NCBI GenBank assembly: GCA_900770215.1
Contig: CAAGJW010000076.1
Span: 1-55,586 of the forward strand
Direction: 5' to 3'
DNA length: 55,586 nt
Source of the DNA: Bacteroidales bacterium
GTDB taxonomy: Bacteria > Bacteroidota > Bacteroidia > Bacteroidales > Muribaculaceae
This document shows positions 9,301 through 18,522 of the stretch, in pieces. The translations under genes were made by a program, and so were the position numbers. Under the pieces are notes generated by a model. That model saw only the letters and a program-made list of their open reading frames with translations, ran no database searches and had not been told where the DNA came from. Every line of letters starts with the position of its first letter. The stretch's first letter is position 1.

Positions 9301-12300
9301 GAAACGCTGGGGCGGTATCATGAGAAAGCTCGACAACACCAACTTTGAGTCGTCAAATATTGAGTACATTCAATTCTGGATGATGGATCCCTTCCTTGAC
9401 CCCGACCTCGACAACACCTCGGGTGGCGATCTTTACTTCAATTTGGGCGAGGTGAGTGAAGATATCTTGAAAGACGGGCTCAAGAGCTATGAAAACGGGC
9501 TGCCTGTCGACGGATCCGATACCAATATTAAAAAGACGGTGTGGGGCAAGGTGTCGACGCAGACGTCGTTGACCTACGCCTTCGACACATCGACCGGATC
9601 ACGTGTGCGGCAGGATGTGGGTCTCGATGGCTTGTCGACCACCGAGGAGCTCAACGACTCGTCCTATGCCTACTACGGTTTTGTCAGGCGTCTGCGGTCG
9701 GTCTTGCCCGCGACCACTATTGCCGCTATGGAAAGCGATCCCTTCTCTCCGCTCAACGACCCGGCTGGCGACAACTACCACTTCTACCGTGGCTACGACT
9801 ACGACGAGGCCAAGCTGAGCATTCTTGAGCGCTATAAGCACTACAACGGTACCGAGGGCAACTCGCTTGCCGTGGAGGATGCTAGCGACCCGCTGTATCA
9901 GAGCTCGCGCAGCGTGCCCGATGTTGAGGATATCAACCAGGACAACACGCTCAATGAGTATGAGCGTTATTTCCAATACAAGATATCGATTAGGCCAGCC
10001 GATCTGGTAGTGGGCCAGAACTTCATCGTCGACAAGCAAGAGCTTACCAAGACCATGCGCAATGGCAAGAAACAGAATGTAGTGTGGTACCAATTCTCAA
10101 TCCCATTGTCCAGCTATCAAAAGGTGGTGGGATCTATATCCGATTTCTCCACGATACGCTTCATGCGTATGTTCATGACAGGTTTTTCCAAGACCACCCA
10201 TTTGCGTTTTGCCACGCTCGAACTCGTGCGTGGCGAGTGGCGCAACTACGACTACGACCCCGACCAGCGCGCTAATACTCCCAAGCAGGGCACGCTCACC
10301 GTCAACACAGTCAATATCGAGGAGAATGCAAGCCGCGAGCCTGTAAACTATGTATTGCCTCCTGGCGTGAGCCGCATTGTCGACTCGGGCCAGTCGCAAA
10401 TCACTCAGCTCAACGAGCAATCGATGCAGATGAAGGTCGAGGGTCTGCCTGCAGGCGATGCAATTGCCGTGTATCGCAACACGAGTCTCGACTTGCGCAC
10501 CTACAAGCGCATGCAGATGTTTGTGCACGAGGAGGCCTTTGTCAACGATGCCACGGCATTGAAAAACGGCGACCTCACGGTGTTCCTGCGCATGGGTACC
10601 GATGTGAAGAACAACTACTACGAGTATGAGATACCCATGGTGCTCACTCCCCACAGCTCTTCCTACAGCACTAACAGTTCGACCGACCGTCTCACCGTGT
10701 GGCCCGAAGCCAACATGTTCAACTTCACTCTCGATGCCCTCACCAGTGTCAAGAAAAACCGCAATGCGCAGAAGATGGCCGGTGTGGATGGTGTGTCCTA
10801 CTACAGTCGCTACACCGAGCAGGACCCTGATCACGAAAACTCTCGCATCACGGTGATGGGTAACCCGTCGTTGAGCGATGTGCGCGTCATGCTCATTGGC
10901 ATTCGCAACAAGGCCAGTACGACCAAAGATGCTACTGTGTGGGTTGACGAGTTGCGCGTGACCGACTTTGACCAGGACGGCGGATGGGCAGCCAAGGCCA
11001 ATGCCACCTTGAACTTGAGCGACATTGGTACTGTCAACTTTGGCTGGCACAAGGAAACTACTGGCTTTGGCTCGGTCGACCAAAGCCTCAACCAGCGGCG
11101 TCTCGATGACTATGACCAGATGAACGTTGCCTTCCAGGTCGATGCAGGGCGTTTCCTGCCCGAGAAGGTCAAACTCAAGGCTCCGGTCTACTATTCCTAC
11201 ACCAAGGAAAAGACTACGCCCAAGTATAACCCGCTCGACGAGGATGTGCTCTTGAATGATGCCCTTGATGCTTGCAGCACCAAGGCCCAGCGTGATTCCA
11301 TCAGCGACTTTGCTATCACCAATCACACGGTTAAGAGCTTCTCGGTTTCGGGTGTGAAATTTGATGTCAAGAGTAAGAATCCCATGCCTTGGGATCCTGC
11401 CAACTTCACGTTCAGCTACTCTTTCAACAAGCAGCACACCAGCGACCCCGACAATGTGTATGAGAACACCAACGACTATCGTGGCAGTTTCAATTACAGC
11501 TGGACACCCTATGCCAAGCCCTTCACCCCCTTCAAGCGCATGATCAACGCCAAGAACAAGCACATGAAGTTTTTCCGTGAGTGGGAATTGCACTGGCTGC
11601 CGTCGTCGATTTCGTTCAACAGCAATATCTCGCGCTACTACTATGAGCAGCAGACGCGCAACACAACCGATGCCAAAATCGACATTCCTGTGTCGGTTTC
11701 TAAAAATTTCCTCTGGGATAGGCAGTTTGCCATCACTTGGGCGTTTACCAAGTCGCTGTCGATGTCGCTCAACACCCAAACGACGGCCCACATTCTTGAG
11801 CCTGTGGGACAGGTCAACAAGAAGCTCTTCCCCGATGCCTATCGCGACTGGAAAGACTCGGTGTGGCGCAGCATCAAGGGCTTGGGTACCCCTTGGGCCT
11901 ATAACCAGACTTTCACTGCCAGCTACCGGGCTCCATTCAGCAGCATCCCCATTTTGAGCTTCATCACGGCCAATGCTACCTACAATGCCACCTACAATTG
12001 GGACCGCGGTTCGACGCTCGACGGAGTCTTTGCAGGCAACACTGTGGCCAATCAGGCTGTGCTTAACTTCGACACCCGTTTCAACATGGAAACGCTCTAC
12101 AACAAGATCCCGTATTTGAAAGATGTGAACAAGCGGTTTTCAAGCAGTGGAGGATACAACCGCAACCAGCAAGGTGGGAAGCGCACGTCCAGCAAGAAGC
12201 TCAAGAAATTTGACCGCACCTATAAGCTGCAGCCCGATTCAACTTTCGTGATTAAGCACAACATGAATGTGAAGAACCTGCGTGTGACTGCTACCACAAC

Positions 12301-13858
12301 CGACGGCAAGAGATATCCTATTAAGTATAAAATTAAAGACAATAACAATATTGAGATATTGAGCAAGGGTGATGAAAACGTGAAGATCACCATCACTGAG
12401 ATTCCTGCCAAGGAGAAGAAGGGCTTCATGTATGAGTTTGCCCAATATTCTACCCGCTTGCTCATGAGTGTGCGCAGCTTCAGTGTGAAGTTCAGCAACA
12501 CCAGGCAGATGTCGTTGCCTCAGTTCATTCCCAATGTGGGCGATATCTTCGGGCAGAACAACCACTACGACGTGATGGCTCCAGGATTGGATTTTGCCTT
12601 CGGGTTTACCGACGAGAGTTATCTTGAGAAAGCCCAGGCACGTGGCTGGCTCCTGAATGATCAAGACATGACTACACCGGCCATCTTTAGCAAGACCAAC
12701 ACATTCAGCAGCGAGGTGCAGCTTGAGCCCTTGCGTGGCCTGAAGATCACCCTCACAGGCAATCGCACCGACAACCGCACCAACCAGCACTATTTTATGT
12801 ACGACAGCCCCACTGTGATGTATTCGGGCAGTTATACCAAGACCCATATTGCCATTGCCACGGCCTTGCGTGGCGTGAGCAGCGACGATGGCTATCACAG
12901 CGACGCCTTCGACAAGTTCCTCCAGAATATACCCATTGTGCAATCGCGCATTGAGTCGCGCTATCACGGCAAGAATTATCCCAATTCGGGATTCATTGCA
13001 GGCACAGTCTATGCCGACCAGCCCTACAACAGCCAGAATGGTACGATAAAGCAGACCAGCAGCGATGTGCTCATACCGGCATTTGTCGCTGCCTACTCGG
13101 GCAAGGATGCAAAGCATTACACTCTCAATCCCTTCCCGGGTTTGAAAGATGTGCTTCCCAACTGGCGCGTCAGCTACGACGGGCTCTCCAAGGTGCCTTT
13201 CTTTAAGCGGCATTTCAGGAGCTTCACACTGAGTCATGCCTACCAGTGCACCTACTCGGTGGGTTCCTACTCGAGCTATAGCGATTGGGTGACCATAGGC
13301 GAGGGGCTTGGCTTCACCAAGGATGCTCTCACAGGCAATCCTGTGCCCTCGTCGCCCTACGATATTTCATCGGTGACCATTACCGAGAAGTTTGCCCCGC
13401 TCATCGGTTTCACTGCTACTATGAACAACAATATCACTTTCAACGCCGAGTATCGCGACTCGCGCACGCTCTCGCTCAACACCTCGGCTGGCCAAGTGGT
13501 GGAAGCCAACACCAGATCGCTTGTGATAGGCGGTGGATATAAGATTGCCAACTTCAACTCGGTTTTGAAAATCCGCAAGAAGCAGACGGGTATAAGCAAT
13601 GACCTTACCCTCAATCTCGACTTCCAGCTGTCGAACAATACCGCCCTTATACGCAAGATTGAAGCCAACACGGCACAAGCCACAAGCGGCACCCGCACTT
13701 TGGGCATCAACTTCACTGCCAACTATGTGATGAGCAAGCGCGTGACCCTGGGAGCCTACTTCGACTATCAAGTCAACACTCCGCTTGTCTCGACCACTGC
13801 TTATCCCACTACCAATGCCAATTATGGCATTTCTCTCAACATGAGCTTGGCCAAATAA
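6362..13858 (+). CDS. sprA: T9SS outer-membrane translocon SprA (Sov)
   Basis: This protein of about 2,498 aa is in the SprA/Sov size class. SprA forms the very large beta-barrel through which type IX secretion cargo crosses the outer membrane. I place the start at ATG 6362 rather than 6323, because it gives a clean signal peptide (MSAILFRKNIVVFSLLCTML, then cleavage near ADGLAQ). The body is rich in aromatic and charged beta-strand patterns. It contains segments I associate with SprA, such as YIDDFESTQSGIDLRSPYSW near residue 840, WVDELRVTDFDQDGGWAAKA near 1520, and repeated FNFDTRFN-like barrel strands. Two or three proteins elsewhere in the window end in T9SS-type sorting domains and are plausible clients. 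The adjacent ruvA supports the call. No other T9SS genes are in view. Confidence 0.95.
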   Translation: MSAILFRKNIVVFSLLCTMLMCLAGSADGLAQDAKFQSQVTPPPVTPVGANQKKSKKDTVELHQPVNDKVSDNYGNLQFVQQPTDLKNPDNVTTTVEFDPVTGMYVVHTKIGDNDVVTPFLLSRDEYNNTALRQSMVEYYRQKNAMAADSASKKSPFNFLDMQFGLGPLDAIFGPGGVQLKTQGSATINMGVKMNKTDNPALSVAARKKTYFDFEQKIQATIAASVGDKMKFNMTYNTDATFEFDNKNLKLAYEGKEDEIIKNLEAGNVSMTTGSSLIRGGSALFGIKAKMQFGKLTATALVSQQNSETQTVSSSGGSQKTSFSISADSYDANRHFFLSQFFRDNYDTWCSKLPLVSSGISVTKIEVWVTNKKGNFDSSRNLVSFQDIGEGENSHILNHHWTGTGAGNPSNTSNNLLSEIREQYPNARYIDQVSTALAPLEAYGVEGGRDYEKVESARLLSSSEYTLNSALGYISLNSALTADEVLSVAYQYTYKGATYQVGEFSSDIDSTAQSLYVKMLKGTTASPTYPMWDLMMKNVYSLGAYQVSSKNFKLNIMFLSDTTGNEINYIPAGSINGTPLLQVMNLDRLDSNNETNVDGRFDYIEGYTINASRGKVIFPVVEPFGSWLKSKLNSEALAEKYCFQELYDTTQTVAKISDKNKFVLEGEYQASSGNVISLNASNVARGSVVVTAGGVTLTENSDYTVDYSMGTVTIINQSIIDAGTSISVSLENQSTFSMQRKTLLGLDLDYAFNKNFHVGATVMHYGEKAITEKVSIGSELVNNTIWGVNVSYNNNFMWLTNLLNKIPTVNATQPSSLSFTGEFAQLVPHTASTGSNAGSSYIDDFESTQSGIDLRSPYSWFLASTPYDPSPDGLFPEAQLSNNVDYGKNRALLAWYYIDRLFTQRNSSYSPGYIKNDLDQLSNPYVREIPYSEVFPGRELNYGESSIIQTLNLSFYPNERGPYNLDAANIDANGNLLNPEKRWGGIMRKLDNTNFESSNIEYIQFWMMDPFLDPDLDNTSGGDLYFNLGEVSEDILKDGLKSYENGLPVDGSDTNIKKTVWGKVSTQTSLTYAFDTSTGSRVRQDVGLDGLSTTEELNDSSYAYYGFVRRLRSVLPATTIAAMESDPFSPLNDPAGDNYHFYRGYDYDEAKLSILERYKHYNGTEGNSLAVEDASDPLYQSSRSVPDVEDINQDNTLNEYERYFQYKISIRPADLVVGQNFIVDKQELTKTMRNGKKQNVVWYQFSIPLSSYQKVVGSISDFSTIRFMRMFMTGFSKTTHLRFATLELVRGEWRNYDYDPDQRANTPKQGTLTVNTVNIEENASREPVNYVLPPGVSRIVDSGQSQITQLNEQSMQMKVEGLPAGDAIAVYRNTSLDLRTYKRMQMFVHEEAFVNDATALKNGDLTVFLRMGTDVKNNYYEYEIPMVLTPHSSSYSTNSSTDRLTVWPEANMFNFTLDALTSVKKNRNAQKMAGVDGVSYYSRYTEQDPDHENSRITVMGNPSLSDVRVMLIGIRNKASTTKDATVWVDELRVTDFDQDGGWAAKANATLNLSDIGTVNFGWHKETTGFGSVDQSLNQRRLDDYDQMNVAFQVDAGRFLPEKVKLKAPVYYSYTKEKTTPKYNPLDEDVLLNDALDACSTKAQRDSISDFAITNHTVKSFSVSGVKFDVKSKNPMPWDPANFTFSYSFNKQHTSDPDNVYENTNDYRGSFNYSWTPYAKPFTPFKRMINAKNKHMKFFREWELHWLPSSISFNSNISRYYYEQQTRNTTDAKIDIPVSVSKNFLWDRQFAITWAFTKSLSMSLNTQTTAHILEPVGQVNKKLFPDAYRDWKDSVWRSIKGLGTPWAYNQTFTASYRAPFSSIPILSFITANATYNATYNWDRGSTLDGVFAGNTVANQAVLNFDTRFNMETLYNKIPYLKDVNKRFSSSGGYNRNQQGGKRTSSKKLKKFDRTYKLQPDSTFVIKHNMNVKNLRVTATTTDGKRYPIKYKIKDNNNIEILSKGDENVKITITEIPAKEKKGFMYEFAQYSTRLLMSVRSFSVKFSNTRQMSLPQFIPNVGDIFGQNNHYDVMAPGLDFAFGFTDESYLEKAQARGWLLNDQDMTTPAIFSKTNTFSSEVQLEPLRGLKITLTGNRTDNRTNQHYFMYDSPTVMYSGSYTKTHIAIATALRGVSSDDGYHSDAFDKFLQNIPIVQSRIESRYHGKNYPNSGFIAGTVYADQPYNSQNGTIKQTSSDVLIPAFVAAYSGKDAKHYTLNPFPGLKDVLPNWRVSYDGLSKVPFFKRHFRSFTLSHAYQCTYSVGSYSSYSDWVTIGEGLGFTKDALTGNPVPSSPYDISSVTITEKFAPLIGFTATMNNNITFNAEYRDSRTLSLNTSAGQVVEANTRSLVIGGGYKIANFNSVLKIRKKQTGISNDLTLNLDFQLSNNTALIRKIEANTAQATSGTRTLGINFTANYVMSKRVTLGAYFDYQVNTPLVSTTAYPTTNANYGISLNMSLAK

Positions 13859-13899
13859 GTTATGGTGTGAAAGATTTATTCTTTTTCACAAAAAAATGT

Positions 13900-13907
13900 T
13901 ATCTTTG
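13900..13907 (+). promoter_or_regulatory. Promoter -7 element for the 124-aa gene
   Basis: TATCTTTG matches TAnnTTTG exactly and lies 59 nt before the ATG at 13967. A T-rich stretch about 15-20 nt upstream could serve as the -33 region. Confidence 0.65.
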
Positions 13908-13966
13908 CACTTAGTGTAAGGCGGCCGAGCGTCGCTTGTTATTCAAGATGTTTAATTATCAGCAAT

Positions 13967-14341
13967 ATGGACCAAGCTTTAAAGAAGAAGTTGAGCAAAG
14001 ACCCTAACGGTCTCATGACTTATGAGTACATTGCCAATAATATTGATTCAATCGATGCCGACATGCCCGAGCTGGTCGACAACATTATCGCAGTCGACAA
14101 GAATGGGCAATTTGTGGTGAGTACTGCTCGCTATCTGCATGCTATCGACCCCAAAAAATACGCATCGTGTATCGACAAGCTTGTGAAGGCTGCAATCGAA
14201 AAGGATCGTGAACACGTTTATCTCGGCGATCTTGCCGCCACAATATGGGGCCCCGACTACAAGGACCATGCTGCCGAGTTGAGTGCTAAAGACGACAACT
14301 TCCGCCGCATCTACAAGCGCCTTTATCCCACTGGCATGTAA
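13967..14341 (+). CDS. Conserved hypothetical protein, 124 aa
   Basis: This soluble 124-aa protein starts MDQALKKKLSKDPNGLMTYE and has no signal peptide or membrane segment. The composition is ordinary, with mixed helix-forming segments and several acidic runs. Its own promoter (13900-13907) and typical codon use support it as a real gene. I do not recognise a domain. It lies between sprA and an exported cyclophilin, but its own promoter and cytoplasmic character give no reason to tie it to secretion. Confidence 0.75.
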   Translation: MDQALKKKLSKDPNGLMTYEYIANNIDSIDADMPELVDNIIAVDKNGQFVVSTARYLHAIDPKKYASCIDKLVKAAIEKDREHVYLGDLAATIWGPDYKDHAAELSAKDDNFRRIYKRLYPTGM

Positions 14342-14405
14342 GGAAATGTAGCGGCTAAGTCGCCCTTCTGTACTTTTTTCATTACATCAACCTTACAGCT
14401 GCCAC

Positions 14406-15254
14406 ATGCGTCACATCAATAGTTTATTCATCGTGCTGGCGCTGATCCTGCTTTATCCCGCAGGTATTACAGCACAGCACACACAACAACAACAATCCAA
14501 TTTGGAAAACTGCACCAAGGTCTCTCTCGAGACATCGATGGGCCGCATTGTCGTGGCCCTGTACAACGACACGCCCATTCATCGCGACAATTTTGTCAAA
14601 CTTGTGAGACAAGGCTACTATGACGGGCTGCTGTTTCACCGCGTTATCAAGGATTTCATGATTCAAGGCGGCGACCCTGCCTCGCGCGATGCCGACTCGA
14701 CAGCTATGCTGGGCAGTGGTGGCCCGGGCTACACTTTGCCAGCCGAGATCAAGTTTCCCGAGCACTATCACAAGCGTGGTGCCCTGGCGGCTGCCCGCAC
14801 AGGCGACAATGCCAATCCCAACCGTCGCAGCAGCGGTAGTCAATTTTATATTGTCACGGGTTCCCGCGTCGACAATCAAGCCCTTGGCATGATCGAGATG
14901 AAACTGGGCTCGCAGGTGTGCCAGAATATTTTTGTCAATCTTGTTGAGCAACATCGCGACTCGCTGCTGCAATTACAAGCATCGGGCGACACAGCCGCTG
15001 TGGTTCATGCACAGCAGCAGCTTGCGGCCGAGACCAAGGCTATTTACGACAAAAATCCTGTGAGTTACTCGGCTGAAATGAAGAAAAACTACACTACTGT
15101 GGGCGGTGCTCCTCACCTTGATGCGCAGTACACGGTATTTGGCGAGGTCGTTGAGGGCATGGACGTTGTAGACCGCATCCAGCAGGTCGAGACCAATGCT
15201 GCCAATCGCCCTAAGCATGATGTGAAAATCATAAAAGCCACGATTGTCGAATGA
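14406..15254 (+). CDS. Exported cyclophilin-type peptidyl-prolyl isomerase
   Basis: This 282-aa protein begins with a signal peptide (hydrophobic residues about 6-22) and continues into a cyclophilin domain. The signature FHRVIKDFMIQGGDP contains the catalytic-arginine region, and SSGSQFYIV supplies the active-site Gln/Phe. A roughly 60-residue helical insert (about 155-215) lengthens it compared with minimal cyclophilins. The C-terminal part returns to the fold with YTVFGEVVEGMDVVDRI. It should assist proline isomerisation in periplasmic or outer-membrane proteins. Its stop overlaps the start of the M16 peptidase by 4 bp, so the two are probably coupled. Confidence 0.92.
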   Translation: MRHINSLFIVLALILLYPAGITAQHTQQQQSNLENCTKVSLETSMGRIVVALYNDTPIHRDNFVKLVRQGYYDGLLFHRVIKDFMIQGGDPASRDADSTAMLGSGGPGYTLPAEIKFPEHYHKRGALAAARTGDNANPNRRSSGSQFYIVTGSRVDNQALGMIEMKLGSQVCQNIFVNLVEQHRDSLLQLQASGDTAAVVHAQQQLAAETKAIYDKNPVSYSAEMKKNYTTVGGAPHLDAQYTVFGEVVEGMDVVDRIQQVETNAANRPKHDVKIIKATIVE

Positions 15255-16513
15255 TCGACGTAAGCACCTACAAGCTGCCCAACGGCCTCACCTTGCTGCA
15301 CCACTACGACAGCTCGACACGCATGGTGTGTGTCAACCTGCTTTATGACGTGGGTAGCCGCGACGAAAGTCGGTCGTGCACTGGATTGGCTCATCTCATG
15401 GAGCATCTCATGTTTACGGGTTCGCGCTATGCCCCCAACTTCGACGAGGCCTTGCAGGCTGCAGGGGGAGAGAGCAACGCCTGGACGAGCGTCGACATGA
15501 CCAATTACTATGAGACGTTGCCTGCCCAGAACCTGGAGACTGCATTATGGCTTGAATCGGGGCGCTTGCTTGGACTGAACTTGAGTGAAGACAGCGTGTC
15601 GGTCCAGAAGAAAGTTGTAGTCGAGGAGTTTAAACAGCGTTGCCTCAATCAGCCTTATGGCGACTTGTCGCATTGTGTCAATAGTGTGGCCTACACTGTG
15701 CATCCCTACCAGTGGCCAGTGATAGGACTAAGTCCCAATGATATCGAGTGTGCATCGCATTGCCAAATTGTTGATTTCTACAAGGCGCATTATGCGGTCA
15801 GCAATGCCATTTTATGCATTTCTGGCCATGTCGCTCTTGACAAGGCTGTGGCGCTGGTGGAGAAGTGGTTTGGCGATATTGCACCCGTGCAGCTGCCCAA
15901 GCGAGAATTGCCTCAAGAACCTGCGCATGCAGCACGCCGCTGGGCACGTTTTCATCGTGATGTGCCCGACGATATGCTTTACCTGGTGTTTAACATGTGT
16001 GGTCGCACCGATCGCGACTATGTGGCCTGTGACCAGATAAGCGATATCTTATCGAATGGTACCTCATCGCGTCTTTTTAGGAATGTGATGCTCAAGACAG
16101 GCCTCTTTACCGATCTTGATGCTTCGGTTACTGGAACTCTCGATCCTGGACTGTTTCTCTTGCGCGGCCGCTTGAGCAAGGGGGTGAAGTTTGACCGTGC
16201 CTTGGCAGTGATTGAGGAAGAGTTGCAGCGCTTTGTTGACGATGGGGTTACACAATATGAGCACGAGAAGGCAACCAACAAGTATGAGTCTAACTTCCTT
16301 TTTGAGAATATAGGCTATGCCGAGAAGGCCGTGAAACTGTGCCAGTATGAGCTGCTGGGCAAGAATAGCCGTGAGCTCGACTATGATGCAGCCAGTGTGA
16401 ATACCGAGGTGGATAGGTATCACGACCTCGACACAGCACGCTTGCAGCATGTGGCAAGCCAGCTGTTCAGGCCCGAAAACAGCTCGGTCATTTTCTATGG
16501 CCCCAATGCCTAA
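15251..16513 (+). CDS. M16 family zinc metallopeptidase
   Basis: This 420-aa protein is the size of a single-chain M16B (processing-peptidase-like) unit. The inverted zinc motif HLMEH is at residues 48-52, and the downstream conserved acidic segment VVVEEFKQR near residue 118 should give the distal zinc ligand. No signal peptide is visible, so it probably acts in the cytoplasm on peptides, unless exported by a partner. The gene overlaps the cyclophilin gene by 4 bp (ATGA). It converges on murI, leaving only 38 bp between the two stop codons. Confidence 0.93.
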   Translation: MIDVSTYKLPNGLTLLHHYDSSTRMVCVNLLYDVGSRDESRSCTGLAHLMEHLMFTGSRYAPNFDEALQAAGGESNAWTSVDMTNYYETLPAQNLETALWLESGRLLGLNLSEDSVSVQKKVVVEEFKQRCLNQPYGDLSHCVNSVAYTVHPYQWPVIGLSPNDIECASHCQIVDFYKAHYAVSNAILCISGHVALDKAVALVEKWFGDIAPVQLPKRELPQEPAHAARRWARFHRDVPDDMLYLVFNMCGRTDRDYVACDQISDILSNGTSSRLFRNVMLKTGLFTDLDASVTGTLDPGLFLLRGRLSKGVKFDRALAVIEEELQRFVDDGVTQYEHEKATNKYESNFLFENIGYAEKAVKLCQYELLGKNSRELDYDAASVNTEVDRYHDLDTARLQHVASQLFRPENSSVIFYGPNA

Positions 16514-16551
16514 ATTCACACATGTGGGCCTGGCGCAATCTCAGCTGCGCT

Positions 16552-17391
16552 TTACAGTGTTACATGCCTGGCTTCTACTTTCTCGTTTACAAAGATTGAA
16601 GCAAGATTGTTGAATTTTTCGGCCTCTTCGGTTGTGCAATAGGTGCACGTTCCGCCCTTTGAGCATTTCATCTCCATCTCGGGGTGACGGTTCAGGTAGT
16701 CCTCAAGGCTCTCGGCCACGATGTCGCCTTGCGCGATGATGTTGATACCCTGTGGCATGTATTGCTTGATTTTGTTCATGAGCAGCGGATAGTGGGTGCA
16801 CCCCAAAATCACTGTGTCGATGTCGCTGCATTGCGCGAGCAGGGCATCGATGTCTTTTTTTACAAAGTAGTCGGCCCCGGGGCCTTCGCTTTCCTGGTTC
16901 TCGACCAGCGGCACCCACATGGGACAAGGATGCCCGTAGACGTGGAAGTGGGGATACATCTTGGCTATCTCGATATCATAGCTCCTGCTTTGTATCGTGC
17001 CAGGTGTGCCAAAGATGCCAATGTTGCCAGTCTTTGTTATCTGTCCTATCTTTTCTACAGTGGGCCTTATCACTCCCAGCACGCGTCGTGTGGGGTCGAG
17101 CAGCGGCAGGTCGTGTTGCTGAATGCTGCGCAGTGCCTTGGCCGATGCTGTGTTGCAGGCAAGTATCACCAGATTGCAGCCTTGTTGAAACAGGTAGTCG
17201 ACACATTGAAGCGTGAAATGGTACACCAGTTGAAACGACCTTACCCCGTAGGGCGCCCGTGCGTTGTCGCCGATGAAGAGATAGTCGTATTGCGGCAGGG
17301 TTTTCCTTATTTCTCTCAATACCGAGAGACCGCCGAACCCTGAGTCAAACACACCTATTGGTGCAGGATCGTGTGGAAGTTTCATTTTCAT
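16552..17391 (-). CDS. murI: Glutamate racemase
   Basis: MurI makes D-glutamate for peptidoglycan. The 279-aa protein has the N-terminal signature IGVFDSGFGGLSVLREI and both catalytic cysteines, Cys79 in ILACNTASA and Cys198 in LGCTHYPLL. A short C-terminal extension contains a CSKGGTCTYC cysteine cluster (about 252-262) that is not part of the catalytic core. The start overlaps the end of the aminotransferase gene by 4 bp, making murI the last gene of the dTDP-sugar operon. That arrangement links D-Glu supply to surface-sugar synthesis at the level of transcription. Confidence 0.96.
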   Translation of the reverse strand: MKMKLPHDPAPIGVFDSGFGGLSVLREIRKTLPQYDYLFIGDNARAPYGVRSFQLVYHFTLQCVDYLFQQGCNLVILACNTASAKALRSIQQHDLPLLDPTRRVLGVIRPTVEKIGQITKTGNIGIFGTPGTIQSRSYDIEIAKMYPHFHVYGHPCPMWVPLVENQESEGPGADYFVKKDIDALLAQCSDIDTVILGCTHYPLLMNKIKQYMPQGINIIAQGDIVAESLEDYLNRHPEMEMKCSKGGTCTYCTTEEAEKFNNLASIFVNEKVEARHVTL

Positions 17392-18518
17392 TTAGTCTGA
17401 AATTTGTTGATAATATTTGAAATCTCGATAGCGTCTTGCTCATTTACAGGATAGGCGATGGGCAGGCTCACCACCTCGCGAGCCAGCATGTCGGTCACTG
17501 GCAGGTCGCAACCGTTAAGCTCGCTGTAGCAAGGCTGGCGATGGGGTGGAGTGGCATAGTGAATGTCGGTGCCCACTCCGTTCTCCTTGAGGTAGCTCAT
17601 GAATTGCTCACGGTCTTTCACCCTCACCACATATTGATGCCACACTTGAATCATATCGTCGAAGATAATGGGCGTAGTTACCAGTGGATTGGTAATGTGC
17701 TCGTTGTAGGTGCGGGCAATCGCCCTGCGTCGCTGCGTCTCTTGCTCGAGATGCTTGAGTTTCACTCTCAACATGGCTGCTTGTATCTCGTCGATGCGGC
17801 AATTCAAGCCCTTGTAGATGTTGTGGTAGCGATGGTCGGCTCCGTAGTTGGCCAGCGCTCTCACAGTGCTGGCCAGTTGCTCGTCGCTGGTGAGCACGCA
17901 GCCTGCATCGCCCAGCGCTCCCAGATTCTTGGTGGGGTAGAAGCTCATGCCTGCAGCATGGCCAAGCCCTCCAGTAGTCTTCGTGCCATTTAGCCCGGCA
18001 ATGCGTGATTGGGCTGCGACGGATTGGGCATTGTCTTCGATGATTTTCAAGCCGTGTTGCCTGGCTATGTCGATCAGCCTCTGGTCCCAGCAGGGTGTGC
18101 CGTACAAGTGAACGGGCATGATGGCCTTTACCTGGGGCGAGAGCATAGACTCGATTTTGCTTGTGTCGAGATTCATTGTGTCCTCTCTCACATCGCATGG
18201 GCAAGGTGTGAGCCCGTTGTCGCTCACTGCCAGTAGCGAGGCTACATAGGTGTTGCCAGGCACAATCACCTTGTCGCCATCGTGCAACACGCCCATTTCC
18301 TTATAAGCTCTTATCACAAGCCGCAGGGCATCGAGGCCGTTGCTCACTGCAACGCAGTATTTCACTTGGCACAGCATGGCCATCTCTTGCTCGAGCAGTG
18401 CAGTGTGCTCGCCATGCAGGTATCTGCCCGAGGTGATCACCTGGCAGGCCGCTTCTTTCAGCTCCTCCATGATAGGAGCGTTGGCCAGGGCCAGGTCGAG
18501 AAAATCGTGTTTCTTCAT
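17388..18518 (-). CDS. DegT/DnrJ/EryC1 family sugar aminotransferase (FdtB/QdtB-like)
   Basis: This is a 376-aa PLP-dependent aminotransferase of the sugar-specific fold-type I group. Lys197 in SFYPTKNLGALGDAG is the predicted Schiff-base lysine, and VSNGLDALRL and EDNAQS are the expected cofactor-binding segments. Downstream of rfbB, rfbA and two FdtA-type cupins, it most probably aminates C3 of a dTDP-3-keto-6-deoxyhexose, giving dTDP-3-amino-3,6-dideoxy-galactose or -glucose. Family membership is certain. Which epimer it acts on is inference, because it depends on the cupin product. The acetyltransferase that normally completes the pathway (FdtC/QdtC) is not in the window. Confidence 0.9.
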   Translation of the reverse strand: MKKHDFLDLALANAPIMEELKEAACQVITSGRYLHGEHTALLEQEMAMLCQVKYCVAVSNGLDALRLVIRAYKEMGVLHDGDKVIVPGNTYVASLLAVSDNGLTPCPCDVREDTMNLDTSKIESMLSPQVKAIMPVHLYGTPCWDQRLIDIARQHGLKIIEDNAQSVAAQSRIAGLNGTKTTGGLGHAAGMSFYPTKNLGALGDAGCVLTSDEQLASTVRALANYGADHRYHNIYKGLNCRIDEIQAAMLRVKLKHLEQETQRRRAIARTYNEHITNPLVTTPIIFDDMIQVWHQYVVRVKDREQFMSYLKENGVGTDIHYATPPHRQPCYSELNGCDLPVTDMLAREVVSLPIAYPVNEQDAIEISNIINKFQTK

Positions 18519-18522
18519 TGTG

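Noticed and set aside
10097..11791. Long minus-strand open frame inside sprA
   Set aside because: Its composition is typical of an antisense shadow (rich in H, R, G, V) and it lies wholly within the continuous sprA frame.
13859..13899. Hairpin after sprA (GTGAAA with TTTCAC) as a terminator
   Set aside because: It is followed by A residues rather than T on the + strand, so it does not fit an intrinsic terminator for sprA.
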